A stretch of 64,000 nt of DNA from Alkanindiges hydrocarboniclasticus. GTDB lineage: Bacteria > Pseudomonadota > Gammaproteobacteria > Pseudomonadales > Moraxellaceae. The translations under genes were made by a program, and so were the position numbers. This document shows positions 40,794 to 50,158 of this stretch, in pieces. Location of the stretch: NCBI RefSeq assembly GCF_001982605.1, contig NZ_MLCN01000003.1, positions 1 to 64,000 of the forward strand. The letters are read 5' to 3'. Position 1 is the first letter of the stretch. Each line of letters opens with the position of its first letter. Under the pieces are notes generated by a model that searched no databases, had not been told where the DNA came from, and saw only the letters and a list, made by a program, of their open reading frames with translations.

Positions 40794-41624
40794 ATGAGCA
40801 TAAAAATGATGACCCGAGCGGCAACCAAAACCATAATTAAAACACAGCCGGTTCAACTACTTGGCTTACTCAGTGTTGTGTTGGGTATAACTTCTTTAAC
40901 AACCACAGCACAAGCAGCAGATGCAACGCAAGAGCAGCAACAAATTGCCGACTGCCAGAAAATAACCAGCTATGCGCGGGCTGGGCAAAAAGCCTATAAC
41001 GCCGGCCATTATGCCAAGGCACGTACCTCTTTTGAAGATCAGGCTGCATGGAGTCATGCCTGCCGGGTTTGGTTTCAGGGTGAGCAAACTGGTTTTTCTA
41101 TTTCCGACAGTGCAGTTGCTACGGCGGACAATAATGTGGCAATGACTTATATCAAGCAAAAGGATTATCTCAAGGCCCGCGTATGGCTGATGATTAACCC
41201 GGATGATAAAAAATCACAATACAACCTGAACCTGATTAAAGCCGAGCTGGCCAAACTGGACACCTCTAGCCAAAGAAAAAGTCCGGTGGGTGAATACTGG
41301 CAATATGCGGGCAATGGCGCATGGAATGTGGTTGGGGTGAAGCAAAAAGGCAAGCAGTACGAGATTTCTTTTTCTGGCTTGTATATGGGCATGATGAGCA
41401 TGTATTACGGCCCGAATATGGGCGAATTTACCACGCTGAGTCCCATTAACAATGGCCGCGCCGTGTGGCAAGAAAGCAAAACTGAAGGGCTGGCGGCTGG
41501 TGAAGGCTGCACGGTGGAAATGGCTTTTAAACCGGAACGTGTAACCTTAAAAACCACGCAAGGCGAATGTGGCTTTGGCCATAATGTGTTTGCCGATGGT
41601 GAGTTTTTAAGAATAAGTTTTTAA
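40794..41624 (+). CDS. Exported protein of unknown function
   Basis: An N-terminal signal peptide is clear: basic start, hydrophobic LLGLLSVVLGITSL and cleavage after TTAQA (about residue 41). The mature part begins with a helical TPR-like or Sel1-like region with Cys pairs (IADCQKITSYARAGQKAY, AWSHACRVW) and ends in a beta-rich domain (VGVKQKGKQYEISFSG, FGHNVFADGEFLRISF) with two more Cys. No family recognised. Transcribed on its own after coaX (85-base gap). Confidence 0.65.
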   Translation: MSIKMMTRAATKTIIKTQPVQLLGLLSVVLGITSLTTTAQAADATQEQQQIADCQKITSYARAGQKAYNAGHYAKARTSFEDQAAWSHACRVWFQGEQTGFSISDSAVATADNNVAMTYIKQKDYLKARVWLMINPDDKKSQYNLNLIKAELAKLDTSSQRKSPVGEYWQYAGNGAWNVVGVKQKGKQYEISFSGLYMGMMSMYYGPNMGEFTTLSPINNGRAVWQESKTEGLAAGEGCTVEMAFKPERVTLKTTQGECGFGHNVFADGEFLRISF

Positions 41625-41725
41625 GGGCGAGTTATCACTATATGCCGGATGATTTGCATTAAGCCTTAGCTTATACGTACTTGTTTGAATAAAGATAATG
41701 GGTCATGGATAGAGATAAAAATTAG

Positions 41726-43495
41726 ATGAAAGATAAGTTAAAACAGTTTTGGAATGAACCTGTTAACCGTTTTTGGTTAACTTGCGCTTTTGGAACCTTA
41801 TTTGCTTTGTGCTTTGGTATCTATAGCTTTTTCGAAAAATCACTTAATCCAGTTATTTCTTTAGGGTTAATTAGTATTGCCCTAATCTTTGAAATACTTT
41901 TTCTCATTGCACTAATCATTAATACCTTGGCTGATACCACACGTGAATATTTAGAAGCATTTCAGGAAATTAATCGTGACTTGCGCTATGGATACTATCA
42001 GAAGAAAAACAGAGATAAAGATTACAAAGGCCCTAGCTGGAATGACGAAGAATTTTCAAAAATCACTGATTTAAAAGCGCGGGTTAATGAGTTTGTTAAA
42101 GCCAGTATTGAGTACCAACAAGTAGATTTTAAGGGTTGGAAAGAGCGGAATATTGATACTAATCTTGATAGTAGAAAGCAAACTATATCTCGAATTACAA
42201 AAATGTTTTTTGCCGCCATCTTTTCACTGCTTATTCTCTTTGCTCTACTTTACTGGCTGGAATTTAATGTCGCCAGAATAAAAAATTTACTAGAAAACTC
42301 TCGTAGCCCAGTTTTAGTAGCGTTAATTACAACTATTATTACCTCACCGATTATTTTTACGGTATGGGTATTTCGAGATAAAAATAACCGTGTACAAATT
42401 GCCAATGCCCGTAAAGATACTAATCTAAAAGATTTTCAAAAGCTCAGTGAATGGGCAAGCGGTTTTCATTTACCAGAACCCAAGCATGCTATCAGCACTA
42501 AAAATATGAGTAAAACTGGTAAAGATGGACAGGAAAACACAGAAGAAACCACAACCAGTCAGGAAGATTTTATTGCGCCAGATAACTCCAATAGTATTAG
42601 CCGTCGTCAAGGTGCCGAAGCGTTACAAGCCAGTGCGATTGCCCAGCTAGAAGCCTTTATGTTTGGCAAATATGGTGAGCAGTTTATGCAGCCTGCCTTT
42701 CTACTGATTCATTCGATTTGGGAGTCTATTATTACCCAACAGCAAGCTCGATATTCTGATGAAGAATTTAAGCACGTGCTAGAGCAACTGCATAAAAATC
42801 CAATTATTACTGCTTTAAATAAAGCCTTGACTGGTGCTGGAGGTAATCATTTAAGACTATTTGAAATTACTTTAGAAAATTTAAAATTTACTGGTTTAAG
42901 CGTAGAACAGTTTTCCGCAAAGAAAATAAATTTTTGTGGAATGACCTTATGCTATACAAACTTTTCACATTGTACCTTTACTTCGAGTAGATTTATTAAA
43001 AGTGATTTATCAGGCGCTTCTTTAACTTATACAAATTTCTTTAGTTCAGATATGCAGAAGATAATTTTCAATTTTTCTAAAATTAAAGAAGTGAAATTTT
43101 CTTTATGTGATATGTATAGTTCAGAGTTTATTAGTGCTGAGTTAATTAATACCGACTTTTCATCTTCAAATTTAGAATATGCAGATTTTTCACATGCAAA
43201 ATTTAAAAATGTCACTTTTGATGGTGCAGACCTGAAAAATAGTAGTTTTATTGATAGTGAGATAAATGAAAAAGATATTACTACGATGTTTAATAAAACC
43301 AAAATTAATAGATATACGAGTTTTGATCATTTTTCACAGCATGCAAATGTTGTTTCTCCCTTACTTGAAAGAATACTTTTCCACGGTGCAATCTGGGACG
43401 ATGATCCAAACTGGCTAGTTGGTAAAATTCAAGATAAAAATTTACTTGAAAAAATATTTAAAGATTGCGAAGAACGTCGGAAATATCAAAACTAA
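41726..43495 (+). CDS. Membrane protein with C-terminal pentapeptide repeats
   Basis: Four hydrophobic helices (about residues 17-34, 43-70, 160-182 and 195-218) precede a 180-residue cytoplasmic middle part with charged helices. Residues about 390-510 carry pentapeptide-repeat-like steps (SHCTFTSSRFIKSDLSGASL, YADFSHAKFKNVTFDGADLK) that would fold as a right-handed beta-helix. The C-terminal 70 residues lie outside the repeats. The function is unknown; some pentapeptide proteins mimic DNA and protect gyrase, others are membrane-associated. AT-richer than flanking genes, which suggests transfer. Confidence 0.68.
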   Translation: MKDKLKQFWNEPVNRFWLTCAFGTLFALCFGIYSFFEKSLNPVISLGLISIALIFEILFLIALIINTLADTTREYLEAFQEINRDLRYGYYQKKNRDKDYKGPSWNDEEFSKITDLKARVNEFVKASIEYQQVDFKGWKERNIDTNLDSRKQTISRITKMFFAAIFSLLILFALLYWLEFNVARIKNLLENSRSPVLVALITTIITSPIIFTVWVFRDKNNRVQIANARKDTNLKDFQKLSEWASGFHLPEPKHAISTKNMSKTGKDGQENTEETTTSQEDFIAPDNSNSISRRQGAEALQASAIAQLEAFMFGKYGEQFMQPAFLLIHSIWESIITQQQARYSDEEFKHVLEQLHKNPIITALNKALTGAGGNHLRLFEITLENLKFTGLSVEQFSAKKINFCGMTLCYTNFSHCTFTSSRFIKSDLSGASLTYTNFFSSDMQKIIFNFSKIKEVKFSLCDMYSSEFISAELINTDFSSSNLEYADFSHAKFKNVTFDGADLKNSSFIDSEINEKDITTMFNKTKINRYTSFDHFSQHANVVSPLLERILFHGAIWDDDPNWLVGKIQDKNLLEKIFKDCEERRKYQN

Positions 43496-43503
43496 TACCC
43501 AAT

Positions 43504-43532
43504 AAAAAACGACCCCGAAAGGCCGTTTTTTT
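43504..43532. terminator. Terminator between the pentapeptide gene and ffh
   Basis: AAAAACG and CGTTTTT flank ACCCCGAAAGGC, giving an imperfect hairpin with A- and T-runs on both sides. It lies between convergent genes and probably serves both. Confidence 0.7.
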
Positions 43533-43549
43533 ACTTTCACTTCTACTAT

Positions 43550-45016
43550 TTAACGCTTTTTACCAAAACCCGGTGGTAATGGCATACTGCCGGGCATTCT
43601 ACCCTGACCGCCGTCTGCACCCTCGCCACCGCCACCAAACAGCGGGCCTAAACCACCGCCACCGCCACCCTGCATTTCTTTCATGCCGCGCATCATCTTG
43701 GCAATGCCGCCGGGGCTGGAAAACTTCCGCATCATCTTGGCCATCTGGCTGTGCTGCTTGAGCAAGCGGTTGATGTCCTGAATTTCCATGCCACAACCGG
43801 CAGCAATACGGCGCTTGCGGCTCGGGTTGATAATATCCGGATTACGGCGCTCCTTAATGGTCATGGAGCGAATGATGGCTTCCATCTTGCCCACTTCTTT
43901 TTCCGGCTTGGCCTGTTCCAGCGCCTGCTGAATGCCACTGCCGCTCATGCCCGGCAACTTATCCAGAAAACCTGCCATACCGCCCATGTTTTTCATTTGT
44001 TCAAACTGGATCAGCATGTCTTCCAGGTTAAAGCGGCCGCCTTTTTGTAGTTTTTGCGCCATCTTTTCCGCTTTTTCGCGGTCAATCTTGCGTTCAACTT
44101 CTTCCACCAAGGAGAGCACGTCACCCATGCCCAGAATGCGCTGGGCAATCCGTTCAGGGTGGAATGGTTCCAGTGCATCCAGCTTCTCGCCCATGCCCAG
44201 AAACTTGATCGGCTTGCCGGTAATGGCACGCACCGACAGCGCTGCACCACCACGCGCATCACCGTCAGTTTTGGTCAGGATCACGCCAGTTAGCGGCAGC
44301 GCATCATTAAATGCCTTGGCGGTATTGGCGGCATCCTGCCCGGTCATGGAATCGACTACAAACAGGGTTTCGGTGGGGTTAATCGCCGCATGCAGCGCCT
44401 TGATTTCATCCATCATGGATTCATCAATGTGCAAACGCCCGGCAGTATCGACAATCAGCACATCAGCAAACTTGATCTTGGCCTGCTCAATGGCGCGCTG
44501 CACAATCACAATCGGGTTTTCATCTGCTGAAGAGGGAATAAAATCCACACCCACGTCATGCGATACACTGCGCAACTGTTCAATCGCTGCGGGACGGTAC
44601 ACGTCGGCTGATACGGTGACGACTTTTTTCTTTTGGCGGTCTTTTAAAAACTTGGCCAGCTTGCCAGCGGTGGTGGTTTTACCTGCACCCTGCAAACCCG
44701 CCAGCAAAATCACTACAGGTGGCTTGGCCGACAGGTTCAGGCTCTGGTTGGCCTCGCCCATCATTTCAGTGAGCTGGTCGTAGACAATCTTGACGAAAGC
44801 CTGACCGGGCGATAGCTGCTTTAAGACTTCCTGCCCCAGTGCTTCGGCTTTTACTTTTTCAATAAACTCACGGGTTACCGGCAATGCCACATCTGCTTCC
44901 AGCAGTGCCATGCGTACTTCCCGCAAGGTATCCTTGATGTTATCTTCGTTAAGCTGCCCGGTGCCTGTGACATTGCGCAGGCTTTGCGTCAAACGATCGG
45001 TTAAAGTATCAAACAT
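43550..45016 (-). CDS. ffh: Signal recognition particle protein Ffh
   Basis: Ffh binds signal sequences of nascent proteins and 4.5S RNA and delivers ribosomes to FtsY. The GTPase domain shows LQGAGKTTTAGKLA, DTAGRLH, and TKTDGDARGGAAL; the Met-rich M domain (about 330-440) binds RNA and signal sequences. The 488-residue protein ends in a Gly/Pro-rich tail (GGGGGGLGPLFGGGGEGADG) longer than in Escherichia coli. The divergent neighbour is a ypjD-type gene, a common pairing. The 4.5S RNA gene was not found here. Confidence 0.97.
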   Translation of the reverse strand: MFDTLTDRLTQSLRNVTGTGQLNEDNIKDTLREVRMALLEADVALPVTREFIEKVKAEALGQEVLKQLSPGQAFVKIVYDQLTEMMGEANQSLNLSAKPPVVILLAGLQGAGKTTTAGKLAKFLKDRQKKKVVTVSADVYRPAAIEQLRSVSHDVGVDFIPSSADENPIVIVQRAIEQAKIKFADVLIVDTAGRLHIDESMMDEIKALHAAINPTETLFVVDSMTGQDAANTAKAFNDALPLTGVILTKTDGDARGGAALSVRAITGKPIKFLGMGEKLDALEPFHPERIAQRILGMGDVLSLVEEVERKIDREKAEKMAQKLQKGGRFNLEDMLIQFEQMKNMGGMAGFLDKLPGMSGSGIQQALEQAKPEKEVGKMEAIIRSMTIKERRNPDIINPSRKRRIAAGCGMEIQDINRLLKQHSQMAKMMRKFSSPGGIAKMMRGMKEMQGGGGGGLGPLFGGGGEGADGGQGRMPGSMPLPPGFGKKR

Positions 45017-45169
45017 TGCGAATTCCGCTTGTAACTTTGCAAAAAATATTGCCTAGAATAGAAAATTACCGCTCCAGATGCTATAGGATATTACACAGCA
45101 ACAGACGGTTAAACAGGGTCGAATCGTTAATAATGAAAATCCAAACCATCAGAATCAGGGTTGAATGGC

Positions 45170-45985
45170 ATGACTAGCCTGCCGGTGATTATAGCACTGC
45201 TTGCGACGGCTGCGTATGCCAGTACATTCTGGTATTTGCTGATTCATTTATTACAAAAAATACCACCTCACAAGCTGGTGACGCTGGTATTGCTGAGCCT
45301 TGGGCTGATCCTGCATGCCTCGGTGCTGTTTCCGGCGCTGATTACCCCAGCAGGTATCAATTACAATATTTTTAACCTGATTTCGCTCACCTGCTGGCTG
45401 ATGCTGGCGTTTAGTTTTCTGTTTAGTACCTATCGGCCCATTTTAGGATTAAACCTGCTGGCAACGCCAGTGGCCTGTGTGGGCCTGCTCATTAGCGTGA
45501 TCTGGCATGGGCCCTTTGTGTCGTTAAGTCAGGGCGGGTTGTGGCTGGATGTGCATATTTTCCTGTCACTGGCGGCGTATTGTGTGTTGTGGATGGCCAG
45601 CATTCAGGCCATTTTGCTGTGGGCACAAAACCGCGAGCTGAAACAAAAAACCGATAAACGCATCTGGGTGGCGCTGCTACCGCCACTGCAAACCATGGAA
45701 AAACTGCTGTTTGACATGATTGCACTGGGTTTTGGCCTGCTTACACTGGCGTTAAGTTTTGGGATTTTTACCATTGACAGCTTTTTTGCCCAGCATCTGG
45801 CGCACAAAACGGTATTTAGTATTTTGTCGTGGCTGGTGTTTGGCGCGCTATTGATTGGTCACTGGCGACTGGGCTGGCGCGGTCAGCGTGCAATCAGCTT
45901 TACCTTGTGGGGTTTTGGTTTGCTATTGGTGGGCTTTATTGGCAGCAAGCTGGTACTGGAACTGATCCTGCATATTCCAGCCTGA
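45170..45985 (+). CDS. Cytochrome c assembly-family membrane protein, YpjD-like
   Basis: A 271-residue protein with about eight membrane helices, of the CcmC/CcsA-like family. The conserved haem-handling His residues are visible in LWLDVHIFLSLAAY, LAHKTVFSILSW and LIGHWRLGWRG. Escherichia coli YpjD, next to ffh, has no proven function. Start ATG at 45170 is chosen with AGGG 9 bases before it, over a TTG three codons earlier. Confidence 0.85.
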   Translation: MTSLPVIIALLATAAYASTFWYLLIHLLQKIPPHKLVTLVLLSLGLILHASVLFPALITPAGINYNIFNLISLTCWLMLAFSFLFSTYRPILGLNLLATPVACVGLLISVIWHGPFVSLSQGGLWLDVHIFLSLAAYCVLWMASIQAILLWAQNRELKQKTDKRIWVALLPPLQTMEKLLFDMIALGFGLLTLALSFGIFTIDSFFAQHLAHKTVFSILSWLVFGALLIGHWRLGWRGQRAISFTLWGFGLLLVGFIGSKLVLELILHIPA

Positions 45986-46022
45986 TTTTATTGATTCAAA
46001 CCCAGTGATGACCCAGATTTTA

Positions 46023-47420
46023 TCACTGCTGAGCTGGCGCATACCATTTGTAATAACTGGCATAACACCCGGCAATAAACAGCAGGCAGCCAATAAGCCC
46101 GCCCAGCAAACTGGGATCAAACGCCATGCCCAGACAGGTAATAAAACACAGCACAAAGGCCGCAATGGGCACTACCGGGAAAAACGGCGCACGGTAGGTT
46201 AAGTCATGGAGCTGGCCACCTTGTGCCAGAAACTGCTTGCGAAAGCGGTAATGACTCAAGGCTACACTCATCCATACAATGACCATGGTAAACGCTGCAA
46301 TCGACAGCAGGTGCGTATAAATAGTGGTTGCTGCAAACACGCTAGTCAGCAGCGATGCCAAGCCGCCAATCATGCTAAACATCAGTGCATTGAGTGGAAT
46401 GCCGCGCCGGGTCAGCTTGCCAAAGGCCTTGGGCAGCATATTTTGCTGGGACAATGACCACATCATGCGTGAGGCGGCATACAAGCCGGAATTGGCCGTT
46501 GACAACAGCGCGGTAATAATCACAAAGTTCATGATATCAGCGGCATACGGAATGCCCATGCGCTCAAACACCAGTACAAACGGGCTTTTCGTCAGGCCAA
46601 GCTGCTCAAAGGGAATCAGCGCGGCAATAATAAAAATGGTGCCCACAAAAAAGATCAATAAGCGCAATAACGCAGCATTAATGGCCTTGGGAATGGTTTT
46701 GCCGGGATTATCTGTTTCTCCAGCAGCCACCCCAATTAGCTCCATACCGGAAAAAGCAAAATTAACTGCCAGCATGGTCACCAAAATAGGCATTAAACCA
46801 TTGGGAAACCAGCCCTGTGCGGTCAGGTTATGCAGCAATGGCGCAGGCTGAAAACCGGGCATTACACCAAAAATGGCACAGCCACCCAGAATAATAAAAA
46901 TTAAAACCGTGGCAACCTTGATAAAGGCCAGAAAAAATTCGGTTTCAGCAAAAACCCGGGTAGAAAACACATTGGACAGAAAAATAATCGCCGCAAACAG
47001 CGCGCACCATATCCACACCGACACCTGCGGAAACCAGTGCTGCATCAGGATGCCAGCCGCCGTAAATTCAGTGCCCAGCGTGGCTGTCCACGTTAGCCAG
47101 TACAGCCATGCAATCATATAACCCGTGGCGGGATTGATAAACCGCGTCGCATAGGTACTAAATGCGCCACTGTCCGGCACATGCACTGCCAGCTCACCCA
47201 GGCACAGCATCACCAGATAGGCAATTACCCCACCAATAAAATACGCCAGCATGGCACCCACCGGGCCGGTCTGGGCAATGACGCCGCCGGAATTTAAAAA
47301 CAGGCCCGTCCCGATGGCACCGCCCAGCGATAGCATCACCAGATGACGGGTTTGCATACTGCGCTTGAGATGATTGGTCGACTGGTTTGGCGGAGAGCTT
47401 GCGGGTGTGGAGGAGTTCAT
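46023..47420 (-). CDS. Amino-acid permease, AAT family
   Basis: The 465-residue protein has about 12 helices and the AAT/APC signature in the first helix (RHLVMLSLGGAIGTGLFLNSG), with the conserved LGELAVHVPDSGAFSTYATRF. It resembles Escherichia coli MmuP, LysP and GabP; the substrate cannot be fixed from sequence alone. The first 20 residues are polar and probably cytoplasmic. Transcribed alone, convergent with the YpjD-like gene. Confidence 0.85.
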   Translation of the reverse strand: MNSSTPASSPPNQSTNHLKRSMQTRHLVMLSLGGAIGTGLFLNSGGVIAQTGPVGAMLAYFIGGVIAYLVMLCLGELAVHVPDSGAFSTYATRFINPATGYMIAWLYWLTWTATLGTEFTAAGILMQHWFPQVSVWIWCALFAAIIFLSNVFSTRVFAETEFFLAFIKVATVLIFIILGGCAIFGVMPGFQPAPLLHNLTAQGWFPNGLMPILVTMLAVNFAFSGMELIGVAAGETDNPGKTIPKAINAALLRLLIFFVGTIFIIAALIPFEQLGLTKSPFVLVFERMGIPYAADIMNFVIITALLSTANSGLYAASRMMWSLSQQNMLPKAFGKLTRRGIPLNALMFSMIGGLASLLTSVFAATTIYTHLLSIAAFTMVIVWMSVALSHYRFRKQFLAQGGQLHDLTYRAPFFPVVPIAAFVLCFITCLGMAFDPSLLGGLIGCLLFIAGCYASYYKWYAPAQQ

Positions 47421-47545
47421 GGATAAATTTACTGGAAATGGCCGGACAACAGGCCAGCGTCAGGATTGAGTAATGAGTGCAGTGCTTACACAACAGGAGG
47501 TGTTGATCTGGGCACAGGCAAATAGAAGCTGGCTATTCTAGGCGC

Positions 47546-47575
47546 TTGTCGGATTGAAATAAATGATTTTATACA
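47546..47575 (+). promoter_or_regulatory. Possible promoter of the phosphodiesterase gene
   Basis: TTGTCG, an 18-base spacer and TATACA lie about 125 bases before the start. No Pho-box pair was recognised. Confidence 0.35.
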
Positions 47576-47701
47576 GGCAAGTCATCTGTCAGGCCCTGCC
47601 CTCAATGCGCTTGCGGCTACTGAACTTGGTGCCGGATTCATGGGATTGTCATCACGCTAATGCAGACTAGCGCAAAACCATCTAAATAGTCTGGAAGCAA
47701 C

Positions 47702-48889
47702 ATGATGTTTAACAAGCAAAAAATGATTGGTGCAGTCATTGGTTCCATTTTGGCAACTACACTGGCTGGCTGTAATGATGACAACGACAATAGCAGTGAC
47801 GCTCCTGCGGTAATTAACCCTACACCCAAAAAAGCGCTGGTATACGGCCATCGCGGTGCGGCGGGCTATTTACCCGACCACACGCTGCAAGGCTATAAAA
47901 AAGGCATGGAGCTGGGTGCCGATTTTGTTGAGCCGGATCTGGTAATGACCAAGGATGGCATACTGGTCTGCCGCCATGAACCCAATATTGGCGGCACCAC
48001 CAATGTGGCGGCACATCCCGAATTTGCCAGCCGCAAAACCAGCAAAATGGTGGATGGTGTAATGGTGAAAGACGACTGGTTTGTGTCTGACTTTACCTTG
48101 TCCGAACTCAAAACCCTGCGCGCCATTCAGCCCATCCCGCAGGATCGCAGCACCGAATTTGACGGCCAGTTTGAAATCCCAACTTTTGAGGAAATGATTG
48201 CCACGGTACAGGCTGAAAATAAACGTTTGGGCAAAACTGTCGGCATTATTCCTGAAATCAAGCACTCTACGTTTCATGCCAGTATTTTTGGCCAGCATAA
48301 AATCGAAGATGAAGTGCTGCGTATTCTGGCTAAAAATGGCTACAACAAAAAAGAGTCGCCGGTCATTATCCAGTCGTTTGAAGTGAGCAACCTGAAATAT
48401 TTAAACGGTAAAACTGATGTGCGGCTGGTACAGCTAATTGATGGGGCGGCCAATCTGGATGGGACAACCAAATATGTGATCCCGTATGATTTAGTAGCAC
48501 AGGGTATTACTACTGAAAAACCACTCAATACCGCCGAGGGACTGGTGGCTGCTGCCAAATATGCCGATATTATTGGCCCATGGAAAAATTATATTGTGGG
48601 CGGTAAAGCGGTAGATAAAAACAATGATGGCAAGGCTGATGATGTCAACGGTGATGGGTTGGTTGATGAGCGTGACCGCACTTTAAGCGCACCAACGGAT
48701 TTTATTAAACATGCACATGCGGCTGGCTTGCAAGTAGTACCTTACACGTTTCGCAATGAGCCGCGCCGTCTAGCCAGTGATTACAAGGGCGACCCCAAAG
48801 CCGAATATAAAAAGTTTTATGACTTGGGTGTCGATGGTGTATTTACCGATTTTGTAGATACTGCCGTGGCCGCGCGGGATGGAAAATAA
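47702..48889 (+). CDS. glpQ: Glycerophosphodiester phosphodiesterase, lipoprotein
   Basis: GlpQ-type enzymes split glycerophosphodiesters from phospholipids into glycerol-3-phosphate and an alcohol. The N-terminus has a lipobox LAGC with Cys24, so it should be a lipoprotein. Active-site signs are HRG at residues 50-52, EPD (77-79) and His92. A segment at 305-323, DKNNDGKADDVNGDGLVDE, carries two calcium-loop-like repeats (D-x-N-x-D-G), unusual within this family. The start may be the first or second ATG. Confidence 0.88.
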   Translation: MMFNKQKMIGAVIGSILATTLAGCNDDNDNSSDAPAVINPTPKKALVYGHRGAAGYLPDHTLQGYKKGMELGADFVEPDLVMTKDGILVCRHEPNIGGTTNVAAHPEFASRKTSKMVDGVMVKDDWFVSDFTLSELKTLRAIQPIPQDRSTEFDGQFEIPTFEEMIATVQAENKRLGKTVGIIPEIKHSTFHASIFGQHKIEDEVLRILAKNGYNKKESPVIIQSFEVSNLKYLNGKTDVRLVQLIDGAANLDGTTKYVIPYDLVAQGITTEKPLNTAEGLVAAAKYADIIGPWKNYIVGGKAVDKNNDGKADDVNGDGLVDERDRTLSAPTDFIKHAHAAGLQVVPYTFRNEPRRLASDYKGDPKAEYKKFYDLGVDGVFTDFVDTAVAARDGK

Positions 48890-48903
48890 GTTTTAAATGT
48901 AAT

Positions 48904-48930
48904 AAAAGCAGCGTTTCGGCGCTGTTTTTA
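48904..48930. terminator. Terminator after the phosphodiesterase gene
   Basis: AAAAGCAGCG pairs with CGCTGTTTTT (one G-U) over a short TTTCGG loop, with a T-run. It lies between convergent genes and may serve both. Confidence 0.75.
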
Positions 48931-49581
48931 TTATTCAATGTGAATTCTTTGTGTACTGGCAATTAGCATACCAAACTGGCTTTGGCTACCTTTTACCTTG
49001 AGATCAAATGAACCTTCTGGTAGCTGTTTATATAAGTCTTCGCTGATGCACATTGCACCACTCAATTGCTGGCCATCAATTAAAATTTTATAATAGCAAG
49101 TGCTACCCCTACCGGGGTATTGATCAAAGAGTTTTTTTGCGTGAGCAGTCAACTGTACTGGTTTTCCAAATATCTGTGTGATTGATTTTGGGACTGTCAG
49201 CATAATCAATATACTTAAAAGACCACCGAGTGCAAAAAAGAACACAACATGAACGAGCAATACAGCAGGCGTATACTCAGTGAGAAATTCAGAGAAATCC
49301 GGAATCGCCAGCCTGACTATGGTATAGCCTAATATCAAGGCAAGAATCAGGCTGGGAAATTTAGAGAATTCATACCAATATTCATGGGTTAAAAACGGCG
49401 CGGCGGCTGTAAATATTGTATATAACCATATCAGGATAAAGGGCGAAATAATGATAATTTGAATCATTAAAAACAATAAATTTAGACCTATACTTTTTTT
49501 CTTTTGCTTTAAATTTTTAATTTTTTTAGCCTTTTTTTTATTTTGAGTCGAGTGCGCGCTACGTTGTTGTTCAAAAATCAT
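48931..49581 (-). CDS. Membrane protein of unknown function, paralogue B
   Basis: The 216-residue protein has a basic, lysine-rich N-terminus (NKKKAKKIKNLKQKKK), three to four hydrophobic helices (about 32-58, 75-90, 102-130) and a C-terminal extracytoplasmic or cytoplasmic domain of about 90 residues. That domain shares the pattern KPVQLTAHAKK and FDLKVKGSQSQFGMLIAS with the C-terminus of the next gene upstream. No known family. It is AT-rich, and its start overlaps the stop of its partner in ATGA, indicating coupling. Confidence 0.6.
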   Translation of the reverse strand: MIFEQQRSAHSTQNKKKAKKIKNLKQKKKSIGLNLLFLMIQIIIISPFILIWLYTIFTAAAPFLTHEYWYEFSKFPSLILALILGYTIVRLAIPDFSEFLTEYTPAVLLVHVVFFFALGGLLSILIMLTVPKSITQIFGKPVQLTAHAKKLFDQYPGRGSTCYYKILIDGQQLSGAMCISEDLYKQLPEGSFDLKVKGSQSQFGMLIASTQRIHIE

Positions 49582-50150
49582 GGTTGTTCTACTACCTCAA
49601 TAGATTGCACCAAAAATCCTAATTTGCTTTGTTTACCAATTAGTTTTGCCTTAAATTCAGTATCTGGATATTTATTATGGTTACTCTGTATTCTAAGTTC
49701 TTCATTATTTTCAAAATATAAAAATGCTTGATAACCTTTGTTAGTTTTGAATATATGCTTTTTTGCGGCTAAAACTAACTCTGTAGGTTGCCCTAATAAT
49801 TTTGTATACAACGATGGCAGGGTTTTTAGCACTATTGGAAAACTTACCAAGCAACTCGCAATCAGTAGAAATAGTATAAAAAATAATAACTTTAAAAAAC
49901 CGCTTGGGGTTTGACATAATTTTCCTGCCCAACGACTTATACCGATCATATGCAAATATAAAATACAAAGCACTATAGTCAGAAAAACAAGACCATACTC
50001 AAAGTTTTCTTGCCAAAAATCGTTTGTTATAAAATCGACAAGTAGCCCGCCAAATGCAGCAGAAGCAAAAACCACGAAAATAAATACTCCCGATCGTCTA
50101 ACTTCTGCTTTAGTGAAAACGATTTCTGTATTGATATTTTTACTCATCAT
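49578..50150 (-). CDS. Membrane protein of unknown function, paralogue A
   Basis: The 190-residue protein has three or so hydrophobic helices (about 18-40, 47-68, 84-108) and a C-terminal domain of about 70 residues with QPTELVLAAKK and FKAKLIGKQSKLGFLVQS, matching its neighbour downstream in position and pattern. The two are probably a diverged tandem duplication. The coding strand is AT-rich. It follows an AmpG-like gene by 8 bases and could be in its transcript. Family and function not recognised. Confidence 0.6.
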   Translation of the reverse strand: MMSKNINTEIVFTKAEVRRSGVFIFVVFASAAFGGLLVDFITNDFWQENFEYGLVFLTIVLCILYLHMIGISRWAGKLCQTPSGFLKLLFFILFLLIASCLVSFPIVLKTLPSLYTKLLGQPTELVLAAKKHIFKTNKGYQAFLYFENNEELRIQSNHNKYPDTEFKAKLIGKQSKLGFLVQSIEVVEQP

Positions 50151-50158
50151 TTATCCTT

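Noticed and set aside
43932-44783. A 283-codon frame opposite ffh
   Set aside because: It lies fully inside the conserved ffh gene on the other strand, is Ser/Pro-rich, and has no family pattern.
45110-45135. A GGGTCGAATCG-like sequence resembling a tRNA T-loop
   Set aside because: No acceptor, D or anticodon stems could be drawn around it.
46003-46028. CAGTGAT/ATCACTG hairpin between the YpjD-like gene and the permease
   Set aside because: No U-run on either strand and it overlaps the permease stop, so chance pairing is likely.
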